From positions 248,001 to 312,000 of the forward strand of contig NZ_CP035107.1 in the NCBI RefSeq assembly GCF_004088395.1: DNA of 64,000 bases, given 5' to 3'. A model generated the notes under the pieces. It saw only the letters and a program-made list of their open reading frames with translations. It had not been told where the DNA came from and ran no database searches. A program made the position numbers and the translations under genes. This stretch comes from Ornithobacterium rhinotracheale (GTDB taxonomy: Bacteria > Bacteroidota > Bacteroidia > Flavobacteriales > Weeksellaceae). Positions 49,401 to 57,300 of this stretch are shown here, one piece after another. Each line of letters begins with the position of its first letter. Within the stretch, counting starts at the first letter, position 1.

Positions 49401-49886
49401 GGATTGAAATTCGTGGTAGTAAACGCAGATAATTTTACGCTTACTTGGGATATGCCAAGCAACATGAAAGGAGTATCTTATTACGATGTTTTGATTGATG
49501 GTGAAGTGAAAGGTGCAACTAAGGCAAACGAGATTACCATTTCTGGATTAAAGCCTTTAACCACCTACAAGGTTAGAATCGTTGCTCGAAAAGCCAACGG
49601 AGATCTTATTGCACAAAGTGAGACAATTACAATGCAGACACTTGAAGGAAAAACACAAAGTAAGCTATTATTTTATCCAAATCCAGTAATCAATAAGCAG
49701 TTGTTTGCCAAAGGAGATAATTTAGCCCAAATCAAATGGATTAAAATTTATGATATGCAAGGCAAGCTAGTGCGCGAAATTCCTCAGCCATTTGCCAGTG
49801 GCGATTCCGTGAGTCTCGTGGGCTTGGCTCAGGGCGTTTATATCTTAACCACGCCGCACCATTTTGAGAAAATTATAGTCCGATAA
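46494..49886 (+). CDS. T9SS-exported protein with sortilin/BNR-like propeller, PKD and FN3 domains
   Basis: 1130-residue secreted protein: signal peptide (about 1-18), a pro-like charged region (about 20-140), and a long beta-propeller of the VPS10/BNR type (about 150-830) with repeated Asp-box-like motifs (KTTNGGEKW, VTTNGGESF, KSKDNGENW, YSKDGGENW). A PKD-like domain (about 855-930), a Pro-rich linker, an FN3 domain (about 965-1052) and a type A T9SS sorting domain (about 1057-1130, with FYPNPV and the end EKIIVR) follow. It is likely cell-surface bound or released; the ligand is unknown. Confidence 0.92.
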   Translation: MNKFLYAIVLLIATNLLGQNMPSSEELYDPYMPEYFAGKDPAWLQDIQKNPRGVNFYEMEKKYQEWLASDPDAKKKTLDKKPAVNFYRRWRKAYAPFVDSKGNIVLPTKKEYLAKIDQQNRANASKTPSGRFQRSTSSSTPTNVWKNIGPDRTARNNGFDYMKSYDYHASVFRIDVYKKNPQILYCGAETGVVFKTTNGGEKWVACDPVYNFGYMITAITINQENTNEVWVGSDLGLFVTTNGGESFERIDGIGERVNSIKVNKDIITIASKEGFYVYNKATKKLRKTFNGICYDHEIKPDQKDKVYLLAQKNGEYEGKLYTSIDSGLSFDRGEAIVANKQIKFGRLAISYAPKGGDYVYALVNVFDYSSMSHGVPRILQSKDAGRTWEDKTVRTENIRERQNTFCPSVDAKQGGQGYFDMMIGVSDIDPEHVIFGLCSAYRSTEGGKGGYIANAIGGYCNFSIHPDMQDIAIAGNQVWISNDGGVKYSSDFFKSRDKAENRVNGIYASDFWGFGQGWNEDVMAGGRWHNGDAVMINNKSYGHGKISVKVGGVEQATGYVMLSNPKKVYFTDAGMFIMPDEISGKVKPNYMTFNSVPYESLKSNGFLGFDPRYAKRILFHPGNNYYGVMSATHKIVETTNDGEDGNFKELLDTDFNEDGTEAMQENFSNIVFARSNPNTIYAAGNRHIYKSKDNGENWEMLNPIPKNLGFQYGYTGSPTSFIDVDPHDENKIWAVQSGTEGAVFYSKDGGENWINPLDDNMKDKLFRWVIITGDELEGVYLGTDGASKIYYKDKTMSNWTDYSSGFPSAARLTRLVPFFKEGKLRAATSQGIWEAPLYNQNFKPVAQPIALNLGGAELANANQEVQFDSYSIVNQNHAKWEWSFKPQPSYVSNKNVRNPKVIFKYNGKYDVTLKITTPNGSHERTIKEMIVVKNGEERPNTPQPPQNPEPPVSPNPPSDPTPPEIEGLSGLKFVVVNADNFTLTWDMPSNMKGVSYYDVLIDGEVKGATKANEITISGLKPLTTYKVRIVARKANGDLIAQSETITMQTLEGKTQSKLLFYPNPVINKQLFAKGDNLAQIKWIKIYDMQGKLVREIPQPFASGDSVSLVGLAQGVYILTTPHHFEKIIVR

Positions 49887-49911
49887 GGATTACCCATTTT
49901 ATCATACGCCT

Positions 49912-49954
49912 AGCCGCACGATTTTCATTATCAGTTAATCGTGTGGCTTTTTTT
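49912..49954 (+). terminator. Terminator after the T9SS protein gene
   Basis: AGCCGCACGATT pairs with AATCGTGTGGCT (12 bp, one G-U), 13-nt loop, then a seven-T run. Confidence 0.87.
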
Positions 49955-50034
49955 AAACGGTAAATGAATTAAAAAAATATGCTTATCAAATCAACTAAAA
50001 AACACGCCACGCGCGCAGCTCACCGCCTTTGCCT

Positions 50035-50113
50035 CGTAGGAATAGAAAAATCGCAAGTAGGAGCGCATTTTATTGCGAATTTATCAAAGAACGGCGCGTA
50101 GGAATAGAAAAAT
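50035..50113. repeat. 17-bp direct repeat, two copies
   Basis: CGTAGGAATAGAAAAAT occurs at 50035-50051 and 50097-50113, 62 bp apart, in a locally GC-richer spacer. The interval holds TCGCA/TGCGA inverted halves. Origin unknown. Confidence 0.6.
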
Positions 50114-50140
50114 TTATAAAAACAATTAAAACCAACAAAA

Positions 50141-50668
50141 ATGAAGTTATCTATAAATAAAGTTATAAAAAATAATTTCTTTTTTTCTCTTTTGATTTGG
50201 TTCTTATTACACCTATTACATATAAATGTGAGTCTTTTTGAATATTGTTGGGAAGAAAAATTGTATTGGATGGAAATGAGAACAGGCGTAGGAGGGTATT
50301 GGATAAATCAAACTTCATTTAATTTTTCTGATTATAAAGAATATGGACCAAAAAATATCAAAGACATTTTTTTTCCCTACACATATAGGCAAGAAGATGT
50401 TTTATTATTACTATTATTATTGATTGTATTATTTTTTTGTTATATTGTATTCCCTACTATAACAATGCTATTCAAAAAAAAGAATCAAAAGAAAATGTTT
50501 ATAATTATTGATAGTATTAATTTTTCAATATATTTATGGTGTGCTTTTATAGGGCTATCAGACAAGCCTATGATAGGTGTTATTCCAATATACATATTAT
50601 TGCCTTTATTTTTTTGTATTCTACTATGTTTTAGAATGCATCAATATAAAAAGAAATTGATATTTTAA
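50141..50668 (+). CDS. Small integral membrane protein, unknown
   Basis: 175-residue protein with four hydrophobic helices (about 13-31, 86-110, 120-140 and 145-168) and a polar loop (about 38-82) between the first and second. No known domain was recognised. It is very AT-rich compared with its neighbours, which may indicate acquisition. No clear promoter; it follows the 17-bp repeats. Confidence 0.6.
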   Translation: MKLSINKVIKNNFFFSLLIWFLLHLLHINVSLFEYCWEEKLYWMEMRTGVGGYWINQTSFNFSDYKEYGPKNIKDIFFPYTYRQEDVLLLLLLLIVLFFCYIVFPTITMLFKKKNQKKMFIIIDSINFSIYLWCAFIGLSDKPMIGVIPIYILLPLFFCILLCFRMHQYKKKLIF

Positions 50669-50715
50669 AATATCCCAATATAAAAGAAGAATGCACGAAA
50701 ATAAAATAAACAATT

Positions 50716-50931
50716 ATGAGTGAATTAATTACACTGATGACTTTTACCAATGATTTTGAGGCAGAAGTAGTAAGAGCGCGCTTAGAGGCAGAGGGCGTGA
50801 GCGCCTATTTGTTCAACGAAAATTCGGTCTATACGCTGGGCTTTACAATTGGCAATTCAGGTGAAATTCAGCTGAAAATTAAGGCAAAGGATTTGGACAA
50901 GGCAAAACATATTTTGGAAAAAAATTTGTAG
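50716..50931 (+). CDS. DUF2007 domain-containing protein
   Basis: 71-residue single-domain protein of the DUF2007 (putative signal-transducing) family, with the ferredoxin-like ACT-type pattern: TLMTFTNDFEAEVVRARLEAEGV, shown here by its TNDFEAEVVRARLE core, then a C-terminal LDKAKHILEK helix. The family is often found as a short stand-alone protein or fused to others; its function is unknown. rplS follows 96 bp downstream from its own promoter. Confidence 0.85.
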   Translation: MSELITLMTFTNDFEAEVVRARLEAEGVSAYLFNENSVYTLGFTIGNSGEIQLKIKAKDLDKAKHILEKNL

Positions 50932-50955
50932 AAATGCCAATAATTTGTAATTTTG
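50925..50955 (+). promoter_or_regulatory. Complete Bacteroidota promoter for rplS
   Basis: TTTG (50925-50928), 19-nt spacer, TAATTTTG (50948-50955). The -33 element lies inside the last codons of the DUF2007 gene. The predicted leader is about 65 nt. Confidence 0.75.
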
Positions 50956-51027
50956 CCAACCGGTTAAATAACCTCTGACGAGAATCGTGAATGTTGTTTA
51001 ACGCTAAAACATTTAATTTATTATCAA

Positions 51028-51372
51028 ATGGATCAATTAGTAAAATACGTAGAAGACAAGTACGTAGCAAAAAAAGATTTCCCTGAATTTTCTACAGGAG
51101 ATACCATTACAGTTTATCAAGAAATTACCGAGGGCGGTAAAACTCGTGTGCAGTTTTTCCGTGGCGTAGTTTTACAAAGAAGAGGTGCAGGTGCTACTGA
51201 AACTTTCACTGTAAGAAAAATGAGTGGTGAAGTAGGTGTAGAAAGAATTTACCCAATCAACTTACCAGCGATTCAAAAAATCGAAGTAAACAAAAGAGGT
51301 AAAGTTAGAAGAGCTAGAATTTTCTATTTCAGAGGACTTAGAGGTAAAAAAGCAAGAATTAAAGAAGCTTAA
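51028..51372 (+). CDS. rplS: 50S ribosomal protein L19
   Basis: 114-residue ribosomal protein of the large subunit, at the interface with the 30S. Family motifs include FSTGDTITVYQEITEG, RVQFFRGVVLQRRGAG, ERIYPINLPAIQKIEV and the basic C-terminal KVRRARIFYFRGLRGK; each is quoted separately and all occur in order. Transcribed alone from the promoter at 50925 and closed by a terminator. Confidence 0.98.
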   Translation: MDQLVKYVEDKYVAKKDFPEFSTGDTITVYQEITEGGKTRVQFFRGVVLQRRGAGATETFTVRKMSGEVGVERIYPINLPAIQKIEVNKRGKVRRARIFYFRGLRGKKARIKEA

Positions 51373-51400
51373 GATACTTGAATCTATTTGTGTAAGCAAA

Positions 51401-51435
51401 AAATTCTGCAAACCATGGTTTGCAGAATTTTTTTT
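51401..51435 (+). terminator. Terminator after rplS
   Basis: AAATTCTGCAAACC pairs with GGTTTGCAGAATTT (14 bp) followed by a T run. Confidence 0.92.
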
Positions 51436-51467
51436 ATACTCGGAAATAAAATTCATTCAAAAAAATG

Positions 51468-51475
51468 TAACTTTG
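51468..51475 (+). promoter_or_regulatory. -7 element immediately before sufE
   Basis: TAACTTTG fits TAnnTTTG and ends 4 nt before the sufE ATG, as at rlmD and mutS. Suggests a leaderless mRNA. Confidence 0.5.
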
Positions 51476-51479
51476 TGCT

Positions 51480-51902
51480 ATGACAATACAAGAAGCTCAA
51501 CAGCAAATTATAGATGATTTTTCTTTTTTCGAGGATTGGCAAGATCGCTACAATCATTTAATCAGTCTTGGCAAATCCCTCGCTTCAATTCCCGCAGAGG
51601 ACAAACAGCCCGAAAATTTGGTAAAAGGGTGTCAGTCTAATGTATGGCTGGGAGCTCATCTAGAAAACGGAAATGTGGTATACACTGCCGATAGCGATGC
51701 CATTTTGCCCAAAGGCATCGCGGCACTTTTGGTGCAAGTGTATTCTGGGCATACGCCGCAAGAAATCTTGAAAAGTAATGAGGATTTCATTGCAAAAATA
51801 GGCTTGCAGGAATTCCTATCGCCCACGCGCGCCAACGGACTTTTGGCAATGATTAAGCAAATTAAATTTTATGCCATCGCTTTTGATGCTAAAAATGCTT
51901 AA
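51480..51902 (+). CDS. sufE: SufE-family sulfur acceptor
   Basis: 140-residue cytoplasmic protein that accepts sulfur from the SufS cysteine desulfurase for Fe-S cluster assembly. The acceptor Cys is C51 in LVKGCQSNVW, and LSPTRANGLLAM is the C-terminal signature. The SUF operon itself is not in the window. The GT9 gene starts 9 bp after the stop. Confidence 0.93.
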   Translation: MTIQEAQQQIIDDFSFFEDWQDRYNHLISLGKSLASIPAEDKQPENLVKGCQSNVWLGAHLENGNVVYTADSDAILPKGIAALLVQVYSGHTPQEILKSNEDFIAKIGLQEFLSPTRANGLLAMIKQIKFYAIAFDAKNA

Positions 51903-51911
51903 GCCCCAAGA

Positions 51912-52904
51912 ATGATGCAGAAAATTTTAGCCTTTCGCCTCTCTGCGCTAGGAGATGTTGCAATGACGGTGCCGGTGATTTTAGCCGTTTTGGAGCAAAA
52001 TCCACAAGTGGAAATCACAATGGTAGCCCCCAGTATGCTGCACGATTTTTACCCCCAGCACCCAAGATTGCATTTAGTGGATTTTAATAAAAAAAATAAG
52101 CACAGAGGCCTTGCAGGAATCTATCATTTTTGCCAAGAAATCACCCAAGAGCCATTTGATGCCTTTGCCGATTTGCACGGCGTATTAAGGTCTTTCGTTT
52201 TAGGCTTTTTATTGAAAAACAAAGGCTTAAAAATTAGTAGAATAGACAAAGGCCGCGCGGAGAAAAGAGCGCTCACGCGCCGCCACCATAAAATCCTGAA
52301 ACCACTGAAACACACCACAGAGCGCTATGCTGATGTGTTTAGAAATTTAGGTTTAGAGGTGAAACTAAGCCACCAGCTGAAAAATCACCTATTTGCCCCT
52401 ATGCCCAAGCTAGGCAATGCCGTGGGGATTGCGCCTTTTGCCAAGCATAAGGGGAAGCGCTACCCACTTAATGAGATTTTACAGCTAATATTGCACCTCA
52501 CTCAGCGTGGCAAAAAAGTATATATCTTTGGGAGCAAGCAAGAGGCCGCGAGCTTAGATGGAATTAAAGACCCAAACATTGAAATCGTTGCAGGGAAATT
52601 AAGTTTTAAAGAAGAGCTAAAACTCATCAGTCGGCTAGATTGTATGCTCAGTATGGATAGTAGCAATATGCATATGGCATCGCTAGTGGGCGTGCTAGTA
52701 GTCTCCGTTTGGGGCGCCACACACCCGTATGCAGGCTTTATGGGCTACGGGCAGAGTGCTGAAAACGCCGTGCAGGACACGGAGCTAAATTGTCGCCCGT
52801 GTTCGGTGTTTGGCGATAAAAAATGCTTCCGAGGCGATTGGGCTTGTTTTGATGCCATTACGCCCGAGGATTTAAGTATTAAAATAGAGAAATTATCAAG
52901 TTGA
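51912..52904 (+). CDS. Glycosyltransferase family 9 (heptosyltransferase-like)
   Basis: 330-residue cytoplasmic GT-B enzyme of the GT9 family, which adds heptose or related sugars to the lipopolysaccharide core. N-terminal ILAFRLSALGDVAMTVPV and C-terminal LISRLDCMLSMDSSNMHMASLVG are characteristic (cores: RLSALGDVAMT and MDSSNMHMASL). The ATG at 51915 is an equally good start. Acceptor and donor are inferred only at family level. Confidence 0.88.
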   Translation: MMQKILAFRLSALGDVAMTVPVILAVLEQNPQVEITMVAPSMLHDFYPQHPRLHLVDFNKKNKHRGLAGIYHFCQEITQEPFDAFADLHGVLRSFVLGFLLKNKGLKISRIDKGRAEKRALTRRHHKILKPLKHTTERYADVFRNLGLEVKLSHQLKNHLFAPMPKLGNAVGIAPFAKHKGKRYPLNEILQLILHLTQRGKKVYIFGSKQEAASLDGIKDPNIEIVAGKLSFKEELKLISRLDCMLSMDSSNMHMASLVGVLVVSVWGATHPYAGFMGYGQSAENAVQDTELNCRPCSVFGDKKCFRGDWACFDAITPEDLSIKIEKLSS

Positions 52905-52930
52905 AAACATTAATTAGTAAAGAAAATTAG

Positions 52931-53461
52931 TTGAAATTCAAAAGTATGTACATTAGAAGTTTTCTTTTATCCATTTTCTTAGTTTGTAGCGCGTGCAAGG
53001 AAGTTTCAAAGCACATTCAGCGCGAGGAGAGCATTCCGCAGAGAGAGACCTTTAAGGTAATCGGCATCTCTGATGGCGATACGGTAAAACTTTTAATCAA
53101 TGGCGTGGAGCAGAAGGTGCGCCTAGCCCACATTGATTGTCCCGAGAGAAGGCAGGCTTTTGGCAATGTGGCAAAGCAGGAGGTGTCTCATTTAATTTTT
53201 GGAAAAAATGTAAAATTAAATCACCAAGAGGAGCGAGATAAATACGGAAGGCTAATTGCCGAGATAATTATGGAAGACGGCACCAATTTAAATAAGCTTT
53301 TGGTGAAAAAGGGGCTAGCGTGGCACTTTAAAAAGTATTCCAATAATCAAGAATATGCACAATTAGAAATCGAAGCAAGACAAAATAAAGTAGGGCTTTG
53401 GAGTGACGAGCACGCAATGTCTCCGTCTGATTTTAGAAAATTAAGTCGTAGAAAAAATTAG
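52931..53461 (+). CDS. Thermonuclease-family (SNase) secreted nuclease
   Basis: 176-residue staphylococcal-nuclease-like protein. An N-terminal hydrophobic signal ends in CSAC, so it may be a lipoprotein. The OB-fold domain (about 40-165) has ISDGDTVKLLING, RLAHIDCPERRQ and the ERDKYGRLIAEI segment carrying the expected catalytic Arg residues. It probably degrades nucleic acids outside the cytoplasm. The ATG at 52946 (MYIRSF) is a plausible alternative start and gives a tighter signal peptide. Confidence 0.87.
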   Translation: MKFKSMYIRSFLLSIFLVCSACKEVSKHIQREESIPQRETFKVIGISDGDTVKLLINGVEQKVRLAHIDCPERRQAFGNVAKQEVSHLIFGKNVKLNHQEERDKYGRLIAEIIMEDGTNLNKLLVKKGLAWHFKKYSNNQEYAQLEIEARQNKVGLWSDEHAMSPSDFRKLSRRKN

Positions 53462-53464
53462 AAT

Positions 53465-53638
53465 TTAATGCTTTTTTGCTGATTTTACGACCAAGAAAAT
53501 AAAAATCACTTGCACGATTACATACACCCAAGTCGGGATATTGTAGCCTAAAAAGTCTGAAGTAGGCTCCCAATGAAATAGCATATACACCAAGTTGAAT
53601 GCTACAAGTGTTACGATGATAGCTCTTAAAATACGCAT
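53465..53638 (-). CDS. 57-residue two-helix membrane protein after corA
   Basis: A small complete frame starts at ATG 53638, 1 bp after the corA stop. It begins MRILRAIIVTLVAFN and ends FLVVKSAKKH. Two hydrophobic segments (about 4-22 and 35-53) are joined by a short polar turn (HWEPTSDFLGYNIP). Tight spacing to corA suggests cotranscription. No family recognised. The Arg/Lys ends and clean start support a real gene. Confidence 0.65.
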   Translation of the reverse strand: MRILRAIIVTLVAFNLVYMLFHWEPTSDFLGYNIPTWVYVIVQVIFIFLVVKSAKKH

Positions 53639-53639
53639 T

Positions 53640-54575
53640 TTAAATCCATTTTTTCATTTTGAAATAGCCCAAAGGAGCCACCATAGAAATTAAAATCCCT
53701 AACAAGGCAAGAGGGTAGGCATATTTTTCATTAAGTTCAGGCATGTATTCAAAGTTCATTCCATAAATTCCAGCAATGAGTGTCGCGGGGGCAAAAATCA
53801 CCGTCATAATGGTAAAGACTTTCATAATTTGGTTCTGTTCCATATCCACCAAGCCCTGAAAGGTATCTTGCAGGAATTCCAAGCGGTGGAAGTTGAAAGA
53901 TACATGTTCAAGCAGGGAGCTAAGGTCTTTTAGCATAATGGTGATGGTCTCGTAATTATCATTGGGGAAAATCCTTGATTTGTTTAGCGAGGAAAGTACG
54001 CGCTGCATCTCCATAGAATTCTCGCGAATGACCATACTTTTTTCTTGCAGGCTTGTGATTTCTTTAAGCAATTCGCTTTCAAGTTTCTCCTCTTTTACTA
54101 ATTTTTTGGTGAGCTTGGAAATCTTTTCCGTAATCAGCTCAATGGAATCCGCAAGGTAATCAATGCGGGTGTCTAAAATCATTAAAAAAGCCCGCTCGCC
54201 CGTTTGAGGTTTCAGCATACGTACCTTGCGCGAGGTGGCTCGGAAGGTTACATACTCATTGTCCCTTTCGGTGAACAAGACATTGTCTTTCAAGATAAAG
54301 GAGACGGGTTTTAGGAATTCCTCATCGTGCTTATTATTGGTAAAGTTCATATTAATACCAATCTCCTCCTCGGTCTCAATGTATCGGGAACTGAGCTCAA
54401 TCTCCTCCGATTCTTGATCGGTAAAGAGCTCGATATTAAACACTTGCTCGATTTTCTTTTTTTCCTCCTCCGTTGGGTCTATCAAATCCACCCAAAAAAC
54501 CTGTTTCTTGTCTTCGGCATTAAGCTCTGCACTCTGCACAATTCTTCCGTCTATTTTAGAAAACAATTTTAACAT
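53640..54575 (-). CDS. corA: CorA-family magnesium/divalent cation channel
   Basis: Pentameric inner-membrane Mg2+ channel. A large cytoplasmic N-terminal domain with a long helix is followed by two C-terminal membrane helices joined by the GMN signature in YGMNFEYMPEL. The ATG at 54575 (MLKLFSK) gives a normal N-terminus of about 311 residues; an in-frame start at 54614 is less likely because it lies beyond the -7 element's expected start site. The 57-residue gene follows. Confidence 0.92.
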   Translation of the reverse strand: MLKLFSKIDGRIVQSAELNAEDKKQVFWVDLIDPTEEEKKKIEQVFNIELFTDQESEEIELSSRYIETEEEIGINMNFTNNKHDEEFLKPVSFILKDNVLFTERDNEYVTFRATSRKVRMLKPQTGERAFLMILDTRIDYLADSIELITEKISKLTKKLVKEEKLESELLKEITSLQEKSMVIRENSMEMQRVLSSLNKSRIFPNDNYETITIMLKDLSSLLEHVSFNFHRLEFLQDTFQGLVDMEQNQIMKVFTIMTVIFAPATLIAGIYGMNFEYMPELNEKYAYPLALLGILISMVAPLGYFKMKKWI

Positions 54576-54599
54576 AAGCAATGTTTTTTTGGGGTTGGG

Positions 54600-54607
54600 C
54601 AAATTTA
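54600..54607 (-). promoter_or_regulatory. Putative -7 element for corA
   Basis: TAAATTTG on the minus strand fits TAnnTTTG, 24 nt before the chosen corA ATG. No clear -33. Confidence 0.4.
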
Positions 54608-54644
54608 CAATCAAAAATTTAAAAACGAGTAGGCATTTACATTA

Positions 54645-57236
54645 TTATTTACCTAATTTCTTTTTAATTTCATTCAATTTCATCAAAGCCTCGACTGGCG
54701 TTAAAGTATCGATTTCAGTGCCTTCGATTTCCTCGCGGATAGCTACTAGGATAGGGTCGTCCAGCTGAAAGAAACTCAGTTGAATGCCCTCCTGCGCCGC
54801 GATGTTTTTCACCTTTTCGCCCTGCCCTGCGTGTGCGTTTTCCAGCTGTTTTAAAACCTCCTTGGCACGGCTAAGCACGGCTTGCGGCATACCTGCGAGC
54901 TTGGCAACATGAATCCCAAAGCTGTGTTCGCTGCCACCGGGTTGTAGTTTTCTTAAAAATAGTATGCTATCCTTGGTCTCCTTAATGCTGACATTGTAGT
55001 TTTTAATGCGTTTAAAGGATTTCGCCATTTCATTTAATTCGTGATAGTGTGTGGCAAAGAGTGTTTTAGGCCTAAATTTATTTTGGTGCAAAAATTCCGC
55101 GATGGACCACGCAATTGAGATGCCATCATAGGTACTTGTGCCGCGCCCAATTTCATCTAAAAGGATTAAGCTCTTAGGTGTTAAATTATTCAGAATCTGT
55201 GCTGTTTCATTCATTTCAACCATAAAGGTGCTTTCGCCCATAGAGAGATTATCAGAGGCGCCCACACGGGTGAAAATCCTATCCACAATGCCTATTTCCG
55301 CAGCTTTGGCAGGGACATAGCAGCCGATTTGTGCCATTAGCACAATCAGGGCAACTTGCCTTAGCAGTGCCGATTTACCCGACATATTGGGGCCGGTAAT
55401 CATCATAATTTGTTGCTCGCTATCATCTAAATACACCGAATTTGAGATGTAGGGCGAAGACGGGGGCAATTGTTGCTCTATCACGGGGTGGCGCCCTTCA
55501 TCTATATGCAGGTGCGTGCCTGTGTTTAGGGTGGGTTTTACATAATAATTTTTTTGTGCCAAATGCGCAAAATTGAGCAAGCAATCAAGCCTTGCAAGTG
55601 CATTGGCATTTTCTTGCAATTTCGGAATCAAAGGCATAATTGCAGTAATTAACTCTTGGAACAATTGCGTTTCAATTTGCAGAATCTTCTCTTCTGCACC
55701 TAAGATTTTTTCTTCGTATTGTTTTAGCTCTTCGGTAATGTATCGCTCGCTATTTACCAGCGTTTGTTTGCGAATCCAGTCGCTTGGCACTTTGTCTTTG
55801 TGCGTGTTTCTCACTTCGATATAGTAGCCAAAAACATTGTTGAAATTGATTTTTAAACTTGAAATTCCCGTATTTTCAATCTCGCGGTTTTTCATGTTTT
55901 CGAGATATTCTTTTCCATGGCTTAAAATATTTCTCAATTCATCTAATTCTTGGCTCACCCCTTCGGCAATCACATTTCCTTTGTTGATGAAATGTGGCGG
56001 ATCGTCGGTTAGTGCTTCTTTAAGTTGCTGATTAAGATGTGACAAAGTGTCCCATGAAAAGGTAGTAGCCTTTAATTTCGTAGGATCATAATCTTGCAGA
56101 ATTTCGACAATATTTTGTACCGAAGCCAATGCGTCCGTCAGCTGTGTTAATTGTTTCGGCGTGATTTTGCCCGTTGCGATTTTTGCACAAAGTCGCTCAA
56201 TGTCGGGCATGTTTTTAAGTTCCTCTGCCAAAGGCAACGAAACTTCGGGGTGCTTTAGTAAATAATCTACGGTATTTTGTCTTAAAACAATAGGTTCTAC
56301 CTTGCTTAAAGGGAGGGCAAGCCATCTGCGTAGCATGCGCGTTCCCATAGGTGTAAGCGTATGGTTTAGAATGTCTAAAAGTGTTACTGAATCGGGGTGT
56401 GGCGAATTGAATATTTCTAAATTTCGCACGGTAAACGAGTCTAGCCACATGAAGTTATCATTGGCAATACGCTGAAGTTTATTGATGTGTTTTAAGTCAA
56501 AATGATGCGTTTCGTCAAGATATGCCATCACGCTCCCCGCCGCAGTGATGGCAAGGGGCATTTCCTCCACGCCAAATCCTTTTAACGATTGGGTGCTAAA
56601 GTGGCGTGTGAGTTTTTCGTAAGCAAATTCATATTGAAATGCCCAATCGTCTAAATAAAACCGACTGATCGTGTGGGGCAAAAAATCGATTTTTTTTCTT
56701 TTTTGATGAATGATTTCGCTTGGCGAAAAGTTTTGAATCAGTTTTAAAACAGCTTGTTCGTCTCCTTCTTGCAGGAAAAATTCGCCCGTAGAAATGTCGA
56801 GCAAAGCCATTCCGTAGAGGTTTTTTTCTTGATGAATGGAAAGCAAAAAGTTGTTGGAAGATGAGCCTATAACTTGGTCATTCAATGCCACACCAGGGGT
56901 TACAAGTTCGGTTACACCGCGTTTTACAATTTTTTTTGCTTGCGATGGGTCTTCCAGCTGGTCGCACACCGCCACACGGTAGCCTGCTCGCACCAGTTTT
57001 GGCAAATAAGCCTCGAGCGAATGATGTGGAAATCCCGCTAATTCTATGTGAGAAGCGGAGCCATTGGCTCGTTTAGTGAGTACAATGTCTAGTGTTTTTG
57101 ATGTTTTTATCGCATCTTCGCCAAAAGTTTCGTAAAAATCGCCTACTCTAAACAGCAAAATCGCATCGGGATATTTTCCCTTGATTTTGTTGTATTGTTG
57201 CATAAGTGGCGTTTCCTTTGTTTCTTTTTTTGCCAT
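54645..57236 (-). CDS. mutS: DNA mismatch repair protein MutS
   Basis: 863-residue mismatch recognition ATPase. The N-terminal mismatch-binding domain has the Phe-x-Glu motif in GDFYETFGEDA. Connector, lever and clamp domains follow, then the ATPase with Walker A GPNMSGKSALLRQ, GESTFMVEM, Walker B ILLDEIGRGTST and FATHYHEL. Length is typical. A TACTTTTG -7 element ends 4 nt before the ATG, suggesting a leaderless mRNA. Confidence 0.97.
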   Translation of the reverse strand: MAKKETKETPLMQQYNKIKGKYPDAILLFRVGDFYETFGEDAIKTSKTLDIVLTKRANGSASHIELAGFPHHSLEAYLPKLVRAGYRVAVCDQLEDPSQAKKIVKRGVTELVTPGVALNDQVIGSSSNNFLLSIHQEKNLYGMALLDISTGEFFLQEGDEQAVLKLIQNFSPSEIIHQKRKKIDFLPHTISRFYLDDWAFQYEFAYEKLTRHFSTQSLKGFGVEEMPLAITAAGSVMAYLDETHHFDLKHINKLQRIANDNFMWLDSFTVRNLEIFNSPHPDSVTLLDILNHTLTPMGTRMLRRWLALPLSKVEPIVLRQNTVDYLLKHPEVSLPLAEELKNMPDIERLCAKIATGKITPKQLTQLTDALASVQNIVEILQDYDPTKLKATTFSWDTLSHLNQQLKEALTDDPPHFINKGNVIAEGVSQELDELRNILSHGKEYLENMKNREIENTGISSLKINFNNVFGYYIEVRNTHKDKVPSDWIRKQTLVNSERYITEELKQYEEKILGAEEKILQIETQLFQELITAIMPLIPKLQENANALARLDCLLNFAHLAQKNYYVKPTLNTGTHLHIDEGRHPVIEQQLPPSSPYISNSVYLDDSEQQIMMITGPNMSGKSALLRQVALIVLMAQIGCYVPAKAAEIGIVDRIFTRVGASDNLSMGESTFMVEMNETAQILNNLTPKSLILLDEIGRGTSTYDGISIAWSIAEFLHQNKFRPKTLFATHYHELNEMAKSFKRIKNYNVSIKETKDSILFLRKLQPGGSEHSFGIHVAKLAGMPQAVLSRAKEVLKQLENAHAGQGEKVKNIAAQEGIQLSFFQLDDPILVAIREEIEGTEIDTLTPVEALMKLNEIKKKLGK

Positions 57237-57240
57237 AAGA

Positions 57241-57248
57241 CAAAAGTA
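57241..57248 (-). promoter_or_regulatory. -7 element immediately before mutS
   Basis: TACTTTTG on the minus strand fits TAnnTTTG, with only TCTT between it and the ATG. Confidence 0.5.
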
Positions 57249-57300
57249 CTTATTTTTTGTGGGAAATCAGATTTTTATCTTTAATTATAGAAAAATCAAA

